A DNA stretch of 64,000 bases from Defluviibacillus sp043739385 (GCA_043739385.1 JAYUED010000187.1:1-64000), one strand, 5' to 3'; shown: positions 16,718 through 25,251, counted from the first letter of the stretch. Program-made: numbers and translations. Notes: generated from the letters alone by a model not told the origin.

Positions 16718-18244
16718 TTACTTCGCCGTTGGCATTACAAATTCTGCACCCTTGCCAATGCTCTCAGGCCAGCGCTGCATCACGCTCTTTTGCTTGGTGT
16801 AGAAACGCACACCCTCTTCGCCGTACGCGTGCATATCACCAAACAGACTCTTCTTCCAGCCACCAAAGCCATGCCACGCCATCGGTACAGGAATGGGCAC
16901 GTTGATGCCCACCATGCCCACCTGGATGCGACGGCTGAATTCACGGGCCACGTTGCCGTCGCGGGTGAAGCAAGAAACGCCGTTGCCAAACTCGTGGCCA
17001 TTAACCAACTCCACCGCTGCGGCAAAGTCTTTCACCCGCACGCATGACAACACTGGACCAAAAATTTCTTCTTTGTAGATGCGCATGTCGGGTGTGACGT
17101 TGTCGAACAACGTGCCACCTATCCAAAAACCGTTGTCGCAGCCTGTGCCAGCTGTCGCACCGTTGAAGCCACGGCCGTCCACCAGCAGTTCGGCACCTTC
17201 TTTTACACCTTGCTCGATATAGCCGGTGATACGCTTTAGGGCGATATCGGTAACGATAGGCCCCATCTCCGCAGCGAGATTTGTACCGTTAAGCACTTGC
17301 AGCGTCTTGGTACGCGCAATCAATTTGGGCATGATTTTGTCGGCCGCATCTCCCACAAACACCGCTACGCTGATCGCCATGCAGCGCTCACCGGCTGAGC
17401 CGTAGGCACTGCCAATCAGCGCGTCGACAGTCTGGTCTACGTCAGCATCGGGCATCACCACCATGTGGTTTTTCGCGCCACCCAGGGCCTGCACGCGCTT
17501 GCCGTGATGGGCGCCAGTCTCGTAAATGTAGTTCGCAATGGGGGTGCTACCGACGAAGGACACGGCCTTCACGTCTGGGTGCGTTAGCAGTGCGTCCACA
17601 GCTACTTTATCGCCCTGAACCACGTTGAACACGCCATCAGGCAGACCGGCTTGCTTGAGTAAATCGGCCATCATCAGCGAGGCACTTGGATCGAGCGGGC
17701 TGGGTTTGAGCACAAAAGTGTTGCCTGCCGCAATTGCCACCGGGAACATCCACATTGGCACCATCACCGGGAAGTTGAACGGCGTCACGCCGGCCACCAC
17801 GCCCAGTGGCTGACGCAGCGTCCAGTTATCGATACCGGTGCTCACCTGGTCGGTGAAGTCACCTTTGAGCAATTGGGGGATTCCGCAAGCGAACTCGACC
17901 ACGTCGATCCCGCGTGAGACTTCACCTTGTGCATCGGTAAACACCTTGCCGTGCTCAGCAGTGATTGCATGGGCCAGTGCGTCGCGATTTTTATTGAGCA
18001 ATTCCAGAAACTTGAACATCACCCGTGCCCGGCGAATGGGTGGAATGTCGGCCCAAGCAGGGAAAGCAGCCTGGGCAGCAGCTACAGCAGCGTTGACATC
18101 ATCAGCACCGCCTAACGCGACCTGACCGGTGATTGCACCAGTGGCGGGGTTGAATACGTCTTGTGCCCGACCTGACGTACCGGCGGCGCTACGGCCACCG
18201 ATCCAATGCGCGATAGAAGGTGGCGAGGTAAAGGGAGCAGTCAT
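16718..18244 (-). CDS. mmsA: CoA-acylating methylmalonate-semialdehyde dehydrogenase
   Basis: From the ATG at 18244 the enzyme is 508 residues; a TTG 24 bases upstream is a weaker option. It has the aldehyde dehydrogenase fold, with VTPFNFPVMVPMWMFPVAIAAG in the NAD-binding part (quoted in pieces: GVTPFNFPVMVPMW), the catalytic cysteine in SAGERCMAISVAVF, and the MmsA-type C terminus (WHGFGGWKKSLFGD, YTKQKSVMQRWP). Family members convert methylmalonate or malonate semialdehyde to propionyl- or acetyl-CoA, in valine, beta-alanine or inositol breakdown. The usual mmsB partner is absent; instead a GMC oxidoreductase follows. A divergent LysR regulator with an inverted repeat between them suggests regulation by that protein. 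Confidence 0.92.
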   Translation of the reverse strand: MTAPFTSPPSIAHWIGGRSAAGTSGRAQDVFNPATGAITGQVALGGADDVNAAVAAAQAAFPAWADIPPIRRARVMFKFLELLNKNRDALAHAITAEHGKVFTDAQGEVSRGIDVVEFACGIPQLLKGDFTDQVSTGIDNWTLRQPLGVVAGVTPFNFPVMVPMWMFPVAIAAGNTFVLKPSPLDPSASLMMADLLKQAGLPDGVFNVVQGDKVAVDALLTHPDVKAVSFVGSTPIANYIYETGAHHGKRVQALGGAKNHMVVMPDADVDQTVDALIGSAYGSAGERCMAISVAVFVGDAADKIMPKLIARTKTLQVLNGTNLAAEMGPIVTDIALKRITGYIEQGVKEGAELLVDGRGFNGATAGTGCDNGFWIGGTLFDNVTPDMRIYKEEIFGPVLSCVRVKDFAAAVELVNGHEFGNGVSCFTRDGNVAREFSRRIQVGMVGINVPIPVPMAWHGFGGWKKSLFGDMHAYGEEGVRFYTKQKSVMQRWPESIGKGAEFVMPTAK

Positions 18245-18333
18245 GGCGGTACTTTCAAATGGATTCAAATGGAAACGAGTGTCCGCAGTCTAGGCGTACG
18301 CAACAATTTTGGAAACAGTTAATTTTTGACTAC

Positions 18334-18355
18334 ATTGTTCATAAAATTGAACAAT
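18334..18355. promoter_or_regulatory. Inverted repeat between divergent mmsA and lysR-type gene (candidate operator)
   Basis: ATTGTTCA (18334-18341) and TGAACAAT (18348-18355) form a perfect 8-bp inverted repeat with a 6-base centre (TAAAAT). It lies about 90 bases before mmsA and 38 bases before the LysR gene. Dyads of this kind in divergent spacers are typical LysR-regulator sites, so autoregulation and control of mmsA are inferred. Confidence 0.55.
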
Positions 18356-18392
18356 AAGACGGTGACATCTATGACATCGACGACCTAAAACT

Positions 18393-19346
18393 ATGACACT
18401 ACCTTCCGCCACACCCATCTTCGCCGATCTGCACTTGCTGACGGTGCTGGCTCAAACCCGTAGCTACACCCAAGCTGCGCGGCGTTTGGGCGTATCCAAA
18501 GCCTCGGTCAGCATGCGCATTGCCGAGCTGGAGCGGGCTGCTGGCGTGCCGCTGGTGCGCCGTACTACGCGCTCAGTAGGCTTGACGGAGGCTGGGCAGC
18601 AACTGGTTGACGATACCCACGCCGCGTTCGCCCATATTGCGCAGAGCTTTGCTAACGCCCGCGATTTGGCTGGACAGCCGCGTGGGTTGGTGCGTGTTAC
18701 CGCCCCGGTGGCGTTGGGCCGCCAGCACATCGCACCCACGCTAGCGGCGTTTCTCCACAAGTACCCAGAGATTCGGCTGGAGCTGGACTTATCAGACCGC
18801 TTTGTCAACTTGGCTCAAGAAGGCTTCGACTTGGCCATCCGACACACCCAAGCGCCACCCGATACCCATGTGGCCTGGGTGCTGTGCGAAACACGCTCGG
18901 TACTGGTCGCGTCTCCCGACTACCTGGCCCGCAAAGGCATACCTATGCACCCCAGTGAGTTGGCGTCGCACGATTGTTTGCTGTACCTGCGTGACACGCC
19001 AGGGCAGAACTGGTCGTTCGTGCGGCGCTTGCCCAACGGAGACCGCGATGCTGGGGAGCGTGTAATTGTTGCCGTTCACGGCCCGCTGCGCGCGAACAAC
19101 AGCGAGGTGCTGCGCGAGGCCGTGTCAGGTGGTGTGGGCATTGGCATGCTGCCCGACTTCACCGCCGTAACGGGCTTTAAATCGGGCCACTGGGTGTCTC
19201 TGCTACCTGAATGGCAGCCGCAAGGCTTCTTTGGCGAGCGGTTGTACGCTATCCGTCCCTGGGCCGCGCAGGTGCCACGGGCGGTACAGTGCTTTGTAGA
19301 CCACTTGCGCGGGGCACTGGCAGGTGGGTTCGCGGTGGTGGAGTAA
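18393..19346 (+). CDS. LysR-family transcriptional regulator
   Basis: A 317-residue protein with an N-terminal winged helix-turn-helix at about residues 12-70 (LTVLAQTRSYTQAARRLGVS, then KASVSMRIAELERAAGVPLV) and a C-terminal substrate-binding-like domain starting near RGLVRVTAPVALG. It resembles the CrgA/AaeR-like branch with the motif GVSKASVS. It is divergent from mmsA and upstream of a class V aminotransferase on the same strand, and probably controls mmsA and the GMC gene. The inducer is unknown. Confidence 0.92.
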   Translation: MTLPSATPIFADLHLLTVLAQTRSYTQAARRLGVSKASVSMRIAELERAAGVPLVRRTTRSVGLTEAGQQLVDDTHAAFAHIAQSFANARDLAGQPRGLVRVTAPVALGRQHIAPTLAAFLHKYPEIRLELDLSDRFVNLAQEGFDLAIRHTQAPPDTHVAWVLCETRSVLVASPDYLARKGIPMHPSELASHDCLLYLRDTPGQNWSFVRRLPNGDRDAGERVIVAVHGPLRANNSEVLREAVSGGVGIGMLPDFTAVTGFKSGHWVSLLPEWQPQGFFGERLYAIRPWAAQVPRAVQCFVDHLRGALAGGFAVVE

Positions 19347-19399
19347 GCTTACTTTGTGTCTATAGCTGCTCGCCCATCACGCCCATAAGGCCCATCACT

Positions 19400-20623
19400 A
19401 TGAACTATCCCGTCCCTGCGACTTCCGCTCGTTCTTCTCGTATTCCCGGCCACCGTTTTCTCCACTCCCCTGGCCCTACGACGGTTCCTGAAGCCGTACA
19501 CGAGGCGATGCGCCGCCAGCCAATGGACATGGGTGACCCGCGTTTGGATGTCACCATCGCTGCATGCGAAAGTGGCCTAAAGCGCTTGTTGAATACCTCG
19601 TCCGCCGATGTCTTTTTGTATGCCGCCAACGGTCACGGTGCTTGGGAGGCAGTAGTCGTCAACCTGATCGCGCCAGGCCAGACTGTGTTGGTCGCCGGCA
19701 CTGGGCATTTTTCGGATTCTTGGGTCCTGTTGACGCAAGCGTTGGGTGGTCGCGTGGTGAGTACGCCTTACCGCGAGGGTTACCCTATTGATGTGGCTGC
19801 CGTGGCGGAGGCTTTGCGCGATGACACTACACACGCCATCGTGGCGCTCTTCGTCGTCCATACAGATACCGCTAGCGGCACCACCAACGACCTCTACGCT
19901 TTGCGTGCGGCCCTGGATGCCGCACAGCATCCCGCGCTTTTGGTGGTGGATGTCGTCGCCTCTTTGGGGGCTGCAGCGTTCGACATGGACGCACTGGGCG
20001 CCAACGTGACGATAGGAGCGTCCCAAAAAGGACTGATGGTGCCGCCTGGTTTAGGCTTTTGTGCGGTCGATGCCCGTGCCTTCGCCGTTGCCGAGCGCAA
20101 CCCCGCACCGCGTTTTTACTGGGATTGGCGTTTGCGCAAAAGTGAGCTCTCGTACCGCAAATTTTGCGGCACCCCGCCCCAAAATCTGTTGATGGGCCTA
20201 GAGGCTGCGTTGGGTCTTATTTTTCAGGAAGGTGTGTCGGCAGTGCTAGCTCGGCACCAGCGATTGGCCAGTGCGGTGCATGCGGCCGTGGAAGCGTGGA
20301 GCGAAGGTGGTGCTGTGCAGTTCCTGTGCCGTGAACCTGCAGCCCGCTCAGTTTCAGTAACTGCCGTGCTGATCGCCCCCGGCTTGGACCCTGAAGCGTT
20401 GCGCAGTGTGGCACGTGAGCAGTTCCAGGTCGCTATTGCCGGTGGTCTAGGGCATTTTGCCGGGCGTGTTTTTCGCATCGGGCACTTGGGGGATTTGAAC
20501 CCAGCGATGATTCTTGGCTGCCTGGCCGGAGTTGAAGCAGCCATGTTGGCACAAGGCTGGCCAGTCGGACGTGAAGGCGTGCGGAGTGCAGTCGAAACGC
20601 TTAATACTTTTATTGCGATTTAA
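19400..20623 (+). CDS. Class V aminotransferase (serine/alanine-glyoxylate type)
   Basis: From the ATG at 19400 the product is 407 residues; an upstream in-frame reading overlaps the LysR gene and lacks similarity. Family features are FLHSPGPTTVPEAVHEAM at the N terminus, the PLP-phosphate region LYAANGHGAWEAV, the DVVASLGAAAFDMDALG strand, and the PLP lysine in GASQKGLMVPPGLGF. Enzymes of this group transfer amino groups from serine, alanine or purine-derived donors to glyoxylate (PucG/SPT-like). Lying 53 bp after the LysR gene and near mmsA, it could feed a semialdehyde into MmsA, but this is inference. Confidence 0.88.
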   Translation: MNYPVPATSARSSRIPGHRFLHSPGPTTVPEAVHEAMRRQPMDMGDPRLDVTIAACESGLKRLLNTSSADVFLYAANGHGAWEAVVVNLIAPGQTVLVAGTGHFSDSWVLLTQALGGRVVSTPYREGYPIDVAAVAEALRDDTTHAIVALFVVHTDTASGTTNDLYALRAALDAAQHPALLVVDVVASLGAAAFDMDALGANVTIGASQKGLMVPPGLGFCAVDARAFAVAERNPAPRFYWDWRLRKSELSYRKFCGTPPQNLLMGLEAALGLIFQEGVSAVLARHQRLASAVHAAVEAWSEGGAVQFLCREPAARSVSVTAVLIAPGLDPEALRSVAREQFQVAIAGGLGHFAGRVFRIGHLGDLNPAMILGCLAGVEAAMLAQGWPVGREGVRSAVETLNTFIAI

Positions 20624-20628
20624 GCAAT

Positions 20629-20662
20629 AAATCTCACTGGCGATATATTTCCAGTGAGATTT
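20629..20662. terminator. Bidirectional-type terminator hairpin between convergent genes
   Basis: AAATCTCACTGG (20629-20640) pairs perfectly with CCAGTGAGATTT (20651-20662) around a 10-base AT-rich loop. It lies 6 bases after the aminotransferase stop and 20 bases from the lipoprotein stop on the other strand. The A-rich start and T-rich end would suit termination from both sides. Confidence 0.75.
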
Positions 20663-20681
20663 AATATATCAAAGGCTACTT

Positions 20682-21920
20682 TTAAAGTGCTTGAACCACA
20701 GATTCATCAGGTTGTGCAAGAACTGGGCAATTGATGAGTAATCCATTTGGCACAAGAGGTATCAGATTTCCAACTGTTGAACCTGCACCTAAGCTGGTAA
20801 CCTGTCCCGTTGCGATTAATTGTTTGAGTTGGTCTATGCCGGTAATCCTAAAAGCATTTGCGGGATTAACCCAAGATAAAATATGTGCATCCCATAGCGG
20901 ACTATAGTTATTATTCGTATCTGCTACAGTATTTTTTGGCTGCAGAGGAAATACGTTTATCGGATCAGGTTTGAAACTGGGAGACCGTCCAGCAGCGAGA
21001 TCCAATTTGTAATTGTAAATAAGAGAGTTCAATCCCTGTTGTTGAGGATCTCCTGCCGGTTGACCATTACCGACTGGGGAAAACGCTAGAAGCGGAGAGC
21101 GGTCGGTTGGCAAATCTTGCCCGAAGGTCGTTAGCAGTGCAAGTCGTGGGGCATAGGTTCCACCTTCGATTGCTGCTGGCCCCTGATTGTTGGAATCGGT
21201 CACCAAGTGAAAGTAATAACGTTTCCCACCTTGATAGCCATCGAGAAAACCCAAGGAAGCAGACATTTTTTTAGTGTCAATGCCGCCAGCACTACCGACG
21301 ATATGATCGTGCTCACCCGTCGCATTACTAACATACGTAATATTTAGCACCACACCGCTAGGTAGTTGAACTAAAGGAGAGTACTTGCTATCACCGACCG
21401 CTCCTGGTACTGGTACATTAACTTGTTGTAGTGCAGTCGCATTGGCTGTGATATTAGATACACCTAGTGATCGTACTGGACTGAAATCGACGCTACCTTC
21501 AAATACCAAATGACCACTCTTGTCGAACGTAGTCGTTTGTACGGCTCCAGTTGATATAGCATTAATCAATTTCGGTGAATAATTAACACCTAACTGTGTT
21601 GCAGTATCAAAATCAGATGCTTCTGTGATGATGAAGTATTCTGTGCCTTTGGGGCTTGTTCCACTATATAACGGTAGTTTGACAACTTGCGTTTTGAAAT
21701 CAATAGCCAATGTACTTGGAAAAAACACATGCCAGTTATCTGGAAAAACCACACCCGTTATTTTCTTGCGATATTGGGCTGCATTCAATCCTAGTGCTGA
21801 TCCGGCAGAGCCTAGCAATGTATCCGCATCTGTAATTCCGATATTAGAGCTACCACCACATGCTACTAGTATGCTAGACGTTGCAATCAGGATTGAAAAA
21901 TATTTTTTTGTAAATACCAT
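20682..21920 (-). CDS. Lipoprotein of unknown function, AT-rich gene
   Basis: I do not recognise this 412-residue protein. It begins MVFTKKYFSILIATSSILVACGG: a basic start, a hydrophobic stretch and a lipobox (ILVAC), so it should be lipidated at C21 and anchored in the outer membrane or periplasm. After a short GGSSN spacer the mature part is rich in Asn, Thr, Gly and Pro, with no cysteine motif or catalytic signature I can name. Its base composition is clearly more A+T-rich than all neighbours (many ATA, AAT and TTA codons). It lies between a strong terminator and an insertion-sequence remnant. Recent horizontal transfer is likely. Confidence 0.7.
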   Translation of the reverse strand: MVFTKKYFSILIATSSILVACGGSSNIGITDADTLLGSAGSALGLNAAQYRKKITGVVFPDNWHVFFPSTLAIDFKTQVVKLPLYSGTSPKGTEYFIITEASDFDTATQLGVNYSPKLINAISTGAVQTTTFDKSGHLVFEGSVDFSPVRSLGVSNITANATALQQVNVPVPGAVGDSKYSPLVQLPSGVVLNITYVSNATGEHDHIVGSAGGIDTKKMSASLGFLDGYQGGKRYYFHLVTDSNNQGPAAIEGGTYAPRLALLTTFGQDLPTDRSPLLAFSPVGNGQPAGDPQQQGLNSLIYNYKLDLAAGRSPSFKPDPINVFPLQPKNTVADTNNNYSPLWDAHILSWVNPANAFRITGIDQLKQLIATGQVTSLGAGSTVGNLIPLVPNGLLINCPVLAQPDESVVQAL

Positions 21921-21962
21921 AATTACTCTCCAGTTTTTTTAAAATCTATTTAATAATTAAAT

Positions 21963-21981
21963 TAACGATAAGACATCGTTA
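21963..21981. repeat. 7-bp inverted repeat upstream of the lipoprotein gene
   Basis: TAACGAT (21963-21969) and ATCGTTA (21975-21981) are exact inverse complements with a 5-base centre. The position, about 43-60 bases before the lipoprotein ATG, would suit an operator. No regulator gene lies next to it. Confidence 0.4.
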
Positions 21982-21993
21982 TATATAAAAAAA

Positions 21994-22027
21994 TAGATAA
22001 ATACACACTCATGTGTGTATTTATCTA
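21994..22027. repeat. Perfect 15-bp inverted repeat
   Basis: TAGATAAATACACAC (21994-22008) and GTGTGTATTTATCTA (22013-22027) are exact inverse complements around the 4-base centre TCAT. It is the longest perfect dyad in this intergenic region. It could be a hairpin in the lipoprotein leader, an operator, or the end of a mobile element. There is no T-run for termination. Confidence 0.6.
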
Positions 22028-22225
22028 GTAACTTATAAATTTTGGAACTATAAAGAGACCCCAAAAATCTCCCTTAAATGTGGATAACACCAACGATGAA
22101 GATCGGCCATAAATTTGTCTTTTAATGGCATACAGTTTGCAGGATTTTTAAGGATGTATGTTCTAAAAATTTTAGATTAAAGATAATTAATACCCAATTT
22201 TTAGAAAAATTGTGCATTTCTGGTT

Positions 22226-22545
22226 CGGACACTGCACAAAGTGATCGAGCGGGTACATTCCCTGAGCTTGCGTTACATCGAAGGGCTGATAAAGGAGCGT
22301 GGCATTGCCGCAGAGCGTGACCAAGACACGATCTGCTTGCGCTAGGCTGAGAGGGACTTCACAGCGGTGGTTTTAGGGCGTTCCATCTGTCTACATGGCA
22401 TGCCGTAGACGATATTTATCGACAAAAATAGCGCCTTAATGGCGGTGCTCAAGCGCCCAAGTAGTTGAATAACATCGTTGAGCACGGCCAGCCCCGGCCG
22501 GTTGCGGAGCCTGGTAGCCTTATCGCGAAAGACGATTCGTCGTAG
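22226..22545 (+). pseudogene. Decayed IS6-like transposase remnant
   Basis: The plus strand reads a piece ending VHSLSLRYIEGLIKERGIAA, then a stop at 22343-22345. In the same frame RDFTAVVLGRSICLHGMP follows, then an in-frame stop and TIFIDKNSALMAVLKR. After a frame change at about 22465 comes LNNIVEHG. These resemble, in order, the N-terminal SLSYRDVEELLAERG region, the RD-AA-F-hGlPe-vtIDkSGAN region and the KYLNNIVEQDH region of IS6/IS26-type DDE transposases. The central catalytic part is deleted. Several stops and the frame change show it is dead. No terminal inverted repeats were identified. Its end overlaps the last codons of the AtuA-like gene on the other strand. Confidence 0.55.
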
Positions 22546-24463
22546 GAGTCTCAAGCAAGGTAGTGCTAATTTCCGTTACCTCTGTTAACAAAATTGGCGT
22601 TATGCGTACAGGCAATGTCAGCAAAATTTGGCCCATGCCTTTGCCCAAAGGATCATTGCGCAGGCTGGCCATGCCGCCACCGTCCAAGGCTTCGGTGCAG
22701 ACGAAGTTGAAGGCGTGGATGCCAGGGACTTCGTAGCGGGTGACAGTCCCTCGGACCAGGTGGGCGAGGTAGGCCGCAACGCGCTTAGGGGTGAGCTGGG
22801 TGCGCAGCAAGGGGAGAAAGCGCGGGTGGCGGGCGATGATGCCGATGTTGCTGGTGTTCCCTTTGTCGCCGCTACGGGCGTAGGCGAGTTGGATGAGCGG
22901 GACGGCTTGGGTATCGGCGTCTGTTTCAGTGTGTAGTTCAGGGAATGCAGTTCCTGGGGGGATCAATTGAGGATTTGCACCCAAATTGGCTGCTGTATCG
23001 TGTGGAATGGCGACCGTCCTAGTGGTGTCCCCCAATTGAACGCTGGGCGTTAAACGGTGCTTTTCCAGCAGAAAGGCGAATTGTTTGATGCAGGGGCTGG
23101 GGCTGCTGCGGCCGCTCCCTGATCCGGTAGTGCCGGGCGACCAGCTGGTGCCTGCGGGGGCGATTTCGCGGGCGAAGAGCTCTAGGGCCGCTTTTTGTGG
23201 GTGCATCACCGCCACGCGCAGGATGGCTTCACGCACGTGAGGGGTTTGGGCGTGGGGGCCGAAGTTGCAGGATTCATCACCAATGATTTCTATCGCGGTA
23301 CGGCTGTAATCAGCCAGCCCCAAGGCGGTGAACATGCTGCGGGTGCGGGTGAGGATGGCATCCCCGGTGCGGAGGGCTTTCTGCGCGGCGTCGGTTCCGA
23401 CGATCGTCAGTTGTGCGTTGCAGCGAAAGCCGTCCATATAGGTCGCGCAAACTTTGTAAAAAGCACTTGGAGCCTTGCCACGTGCACCACTGACCTGAAC
23501 TCTATGCTCTGCTATTTGTAGCAAAGTGACTTGCGTGAAATCGCACACTACGTCGGGTAGCAGGTAGTTGGCCGGGTCGCCAATCTCATAAAGCATTTGT
23601 TCCGCGATGATGGCGGGGTTTACCAGCCCGCCAGTGCCGGGGGGCTTGGTGGCGATGAAGTGGCCGTCTTCATGGCATTCAATGATGGGGTAGCCGATGT
23701 TCGGCCAGTCGGGTACATCTTGCCAGTCGGTGTGCAGGCCGCCAGTGGCTTGGCAACCGCATTCGATGATGTGCCCTGCTAGGCTTGCTTGGGCTAAGCG
23801 GTCGTAGTCGATGTGGTTCGCATCGTCGGCCCAGCCGAACTCGTGCATGAGCGCGCCCAGGGTCACGGCGCTGTCCACGCAGCGGCCGGTAATAACGATT
23901 TGCGCCCCTGCGTCTAGCGCGGCTTTGACAGGCAAGGCCCCGAGGTAGGCGTTGGCGGTCAGCACTTTGGCGGGCAGTGATGCACCGCTTTGCAGCTCCG
24001 TAATGTGCTGTGTGGTCGTTGTGGAAGGCGCAGAAGATGCATCCCCTGCGGTAGCGTTTTCGCGCAATGCGGGCAGCAGCGGCATCACGTCGTCTCCGAG
24101 CACCACCGCTATTTTGACGCTGAGGCCAAGCTCTGCCGCAATCGCTTCAATCGCTTTGGCGCAGGCCTGCGGGTTGACGCCCCCTGCATTGCTGATGACA
24201 CGGATGTTTTGTGCCACCACGTCTTGCAGGATGTTTTTCATCGTCACGGTGACGAAATCGGTGGCATAGCCCAGCTCGGGGTTTTTAGCGCGTGCAGCGG
24301 CGAGTATGGACATCGTGAGTTCGGCGAGGTAGTCGAAGACGATGTAGTCCAAGTTGCCCAGCTTTACGAGCTGGGGTGCCGCGACGGCGCTGTCACCCCA
24401 AAACCCGGAGGCACCCCCAATACGGATGATTTTTTGGCTGGCTGGGGTTGTGCGCATGCTCAT
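22520..24463 (-). CDS. AtuA-like (DUF1446) acyclic terpene utilisation family protein
   Basis: From the ATG at 24463, which overlaps the enoyl-CoA hydratase stop by 4 bp, the product is 647 residues. It starts MSMRTTPASQKIIRIGGASGF, the AtuA-family opening (RIG-x-A-x-GFWGDS), with SNAGGVNPQACAKAIE and ITGRCVDSAVTLGAL as further family signatures. The C-terminal small AtuA domain contains LAYARSGDKGNTSNIG. The prototype atuA is in the citronellol/geraniol pathway of Pseudomonas, function unproven; homologues are common in acyl-CoA catabolic operons. The last few codons coincide with the transposase remnant, so the native C terminus may have been replaced. Confidence 0.85.
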   Translation of the reverse strand: MSMRTTPASQKIIRIGGASGFWGDSAVAAPQLVKLGNLDYIVFDYLAELTMSILAAARAKNPELGYATDFVTVTMKNILQDVVAQNIRVISNAGGVNPQACAKAIEAIAAELGLSVKIAVVLGDDVMPLLPALRENATAGDASSAPSTTTTQHITELQSGASLPAKVLTANAYLGALPVKAALDAGAQIVITGRCVDSAVTLGALMHEFGWADDANHIDYDRLAQASLAGHIIECGCQATGGLHTDWQDVPDWPNIGYPIIECHEDGHFIATKPPGTGGLVNPAIIAEQMLYEIGDPANYLLPDVVCDFTQVTLLQIAEHRVQVSGARGKAPSAFYKVCATYMDGFRCNAQLTIVGTDAAQKALRTGDAILTRTRSMFTALGLADYSRTAIEIIGDESCNFGPHAQTPHVREAILRVAVMHPQKAALELFAREIAPAGTSWSPGTTGSGSGRSSPSPCIKQFAFLLEKHRLTPSVQLGDTTRTVAIPHDTAANLGANPQLIPPGTAFPELHTETDADTQAVPLIQLAYARSGDKGNTSNIGIIARHPRFLPLLRTQLTPKRVAAYLAHLVRGTVTRYEVPGIHAFNFVCTEALDGGGMASLRNDPLGKGMGQILLTLPVRITPILLTEVTEISTTLLETPTTNRLSR

Positions 24464-25251
24464 TGCCCCGTCCACACTGGTTTGCGTTTCTCCTGAAACG
24501 CTTTTTGTCCTTCTCTTGCGTCCTCGGTCAGCGTGAACAGCGCGATCTGGCTCTCTGTGAACGACATGGACTCCTCGAACGCCATGGTCTCTATCTTCTT
24601 CATGGTGTACAGCCCACGCCGGATAGCAGCGGGGGATTTGTCCAGCATGCGGTTGAGCAGCCATTCCAACTTGGCGTCCAGATCATCGTCTACGTAGTTC
24701 ACCAAACCGTATTCCAGTGCCTGCGCGCTGGTGATGGGCTCGCCCGTCAGGCACATCTCTGACAGCTTTCGCCGGGGAATCAGGTGCTGCAATACGCTCA
24801 GTACCTGCGCCGGAAACACACCGACTTTCACCTCGGGCAGGCCAAATATCGCGTGGCTGGTGGCTACTGCCATGTCGCACAGACTCAGTAAGCCCATGCC
24901 CCCGGCCATGCAGGCCCCGTTGACCCGCGCAATCAGTGGCACATGGCTGGCTTTGGCCACACGCAGCAGTGCCGCTAAATGACCTACTGGCTCTGAATAA
25001 TCGGTGGTGAACGCCTTGGCCGATTGCAAATCTGCCCCTGCACAAAATGCCTTGCTGCCCGCACCAGTGATCACGATAGCGCGCACGTTGCGGTCAGTTT
25101 GTGCCGCGCCGATGGCCTGTGCCATGCCTGCCAGCACACCATGGCTCATGGCGTTACGGCGCTCTTCGCGGGTGATGGTCAGCCAAAGCACGGGGCCGTG
25201 TTGGGTGATGCTAAGTTCAGGCTTATCGAGGGTGTTTGCGGTGGTTGTCAT
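24460..25251 (-). CDS. Enoyl-CoA hydratase/isomerase family protein
   Basis: A 263-residue crotonase-fold protein. It has the first oxyanion segment VITGAGSKAFCAGADLQSA, the second oxyanion and catalytic region RVNGACMAGGMGLLSLCDMA, and the ATSHAIFGLPEVKVGVFP motif with the usual Glu. It hydrates or isomerises an enoyl-CoA. The substrate is unknown; the overlap with the AtuA-like gene points to branched or terpenoid acyl-CoA breakdown. It is the first gene of this pair, 62 bp from the marC-like stop region upstream. Confidence 0.9.
   Translation of the reverse strand: MTTTANTLDKPELSITQHGPVLWLTITREERRNAMSHGVLAGMAQAIGAAQTDRNVRAIVITGAGSKAFCAGADLQSAKAFTTDYSEPVGHLAALLRVAKASHVPLIARVNGACMAGGMGLLSLCDMAVATSHAIFGLPEVKVGVFPAQVLSVLQHLIPRRKLSEMCLTGEPITSAQALEYGLVNYVDDDLDAKLEWLLNRMLDKSPAAIRRGLYTMKKIETMAFEESMSFTESQIALFTLTEDAREGQKAFQEKRKPVWTGQ

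Larger units (their letters stand above)
21921..22225. other. AT-rich gene-free stretch upstream of the lipoprotein gene
   Basis: About 300 bases without a credible gene. It contains two perfect inverted repeats (listed separately) and runs of A and T, with no tRNA or riboswitch visible. It probably holds the promoter of the lipoprotein gene on the minus strand. The right end runs into the transposase remnant. Confidence 0.6.
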
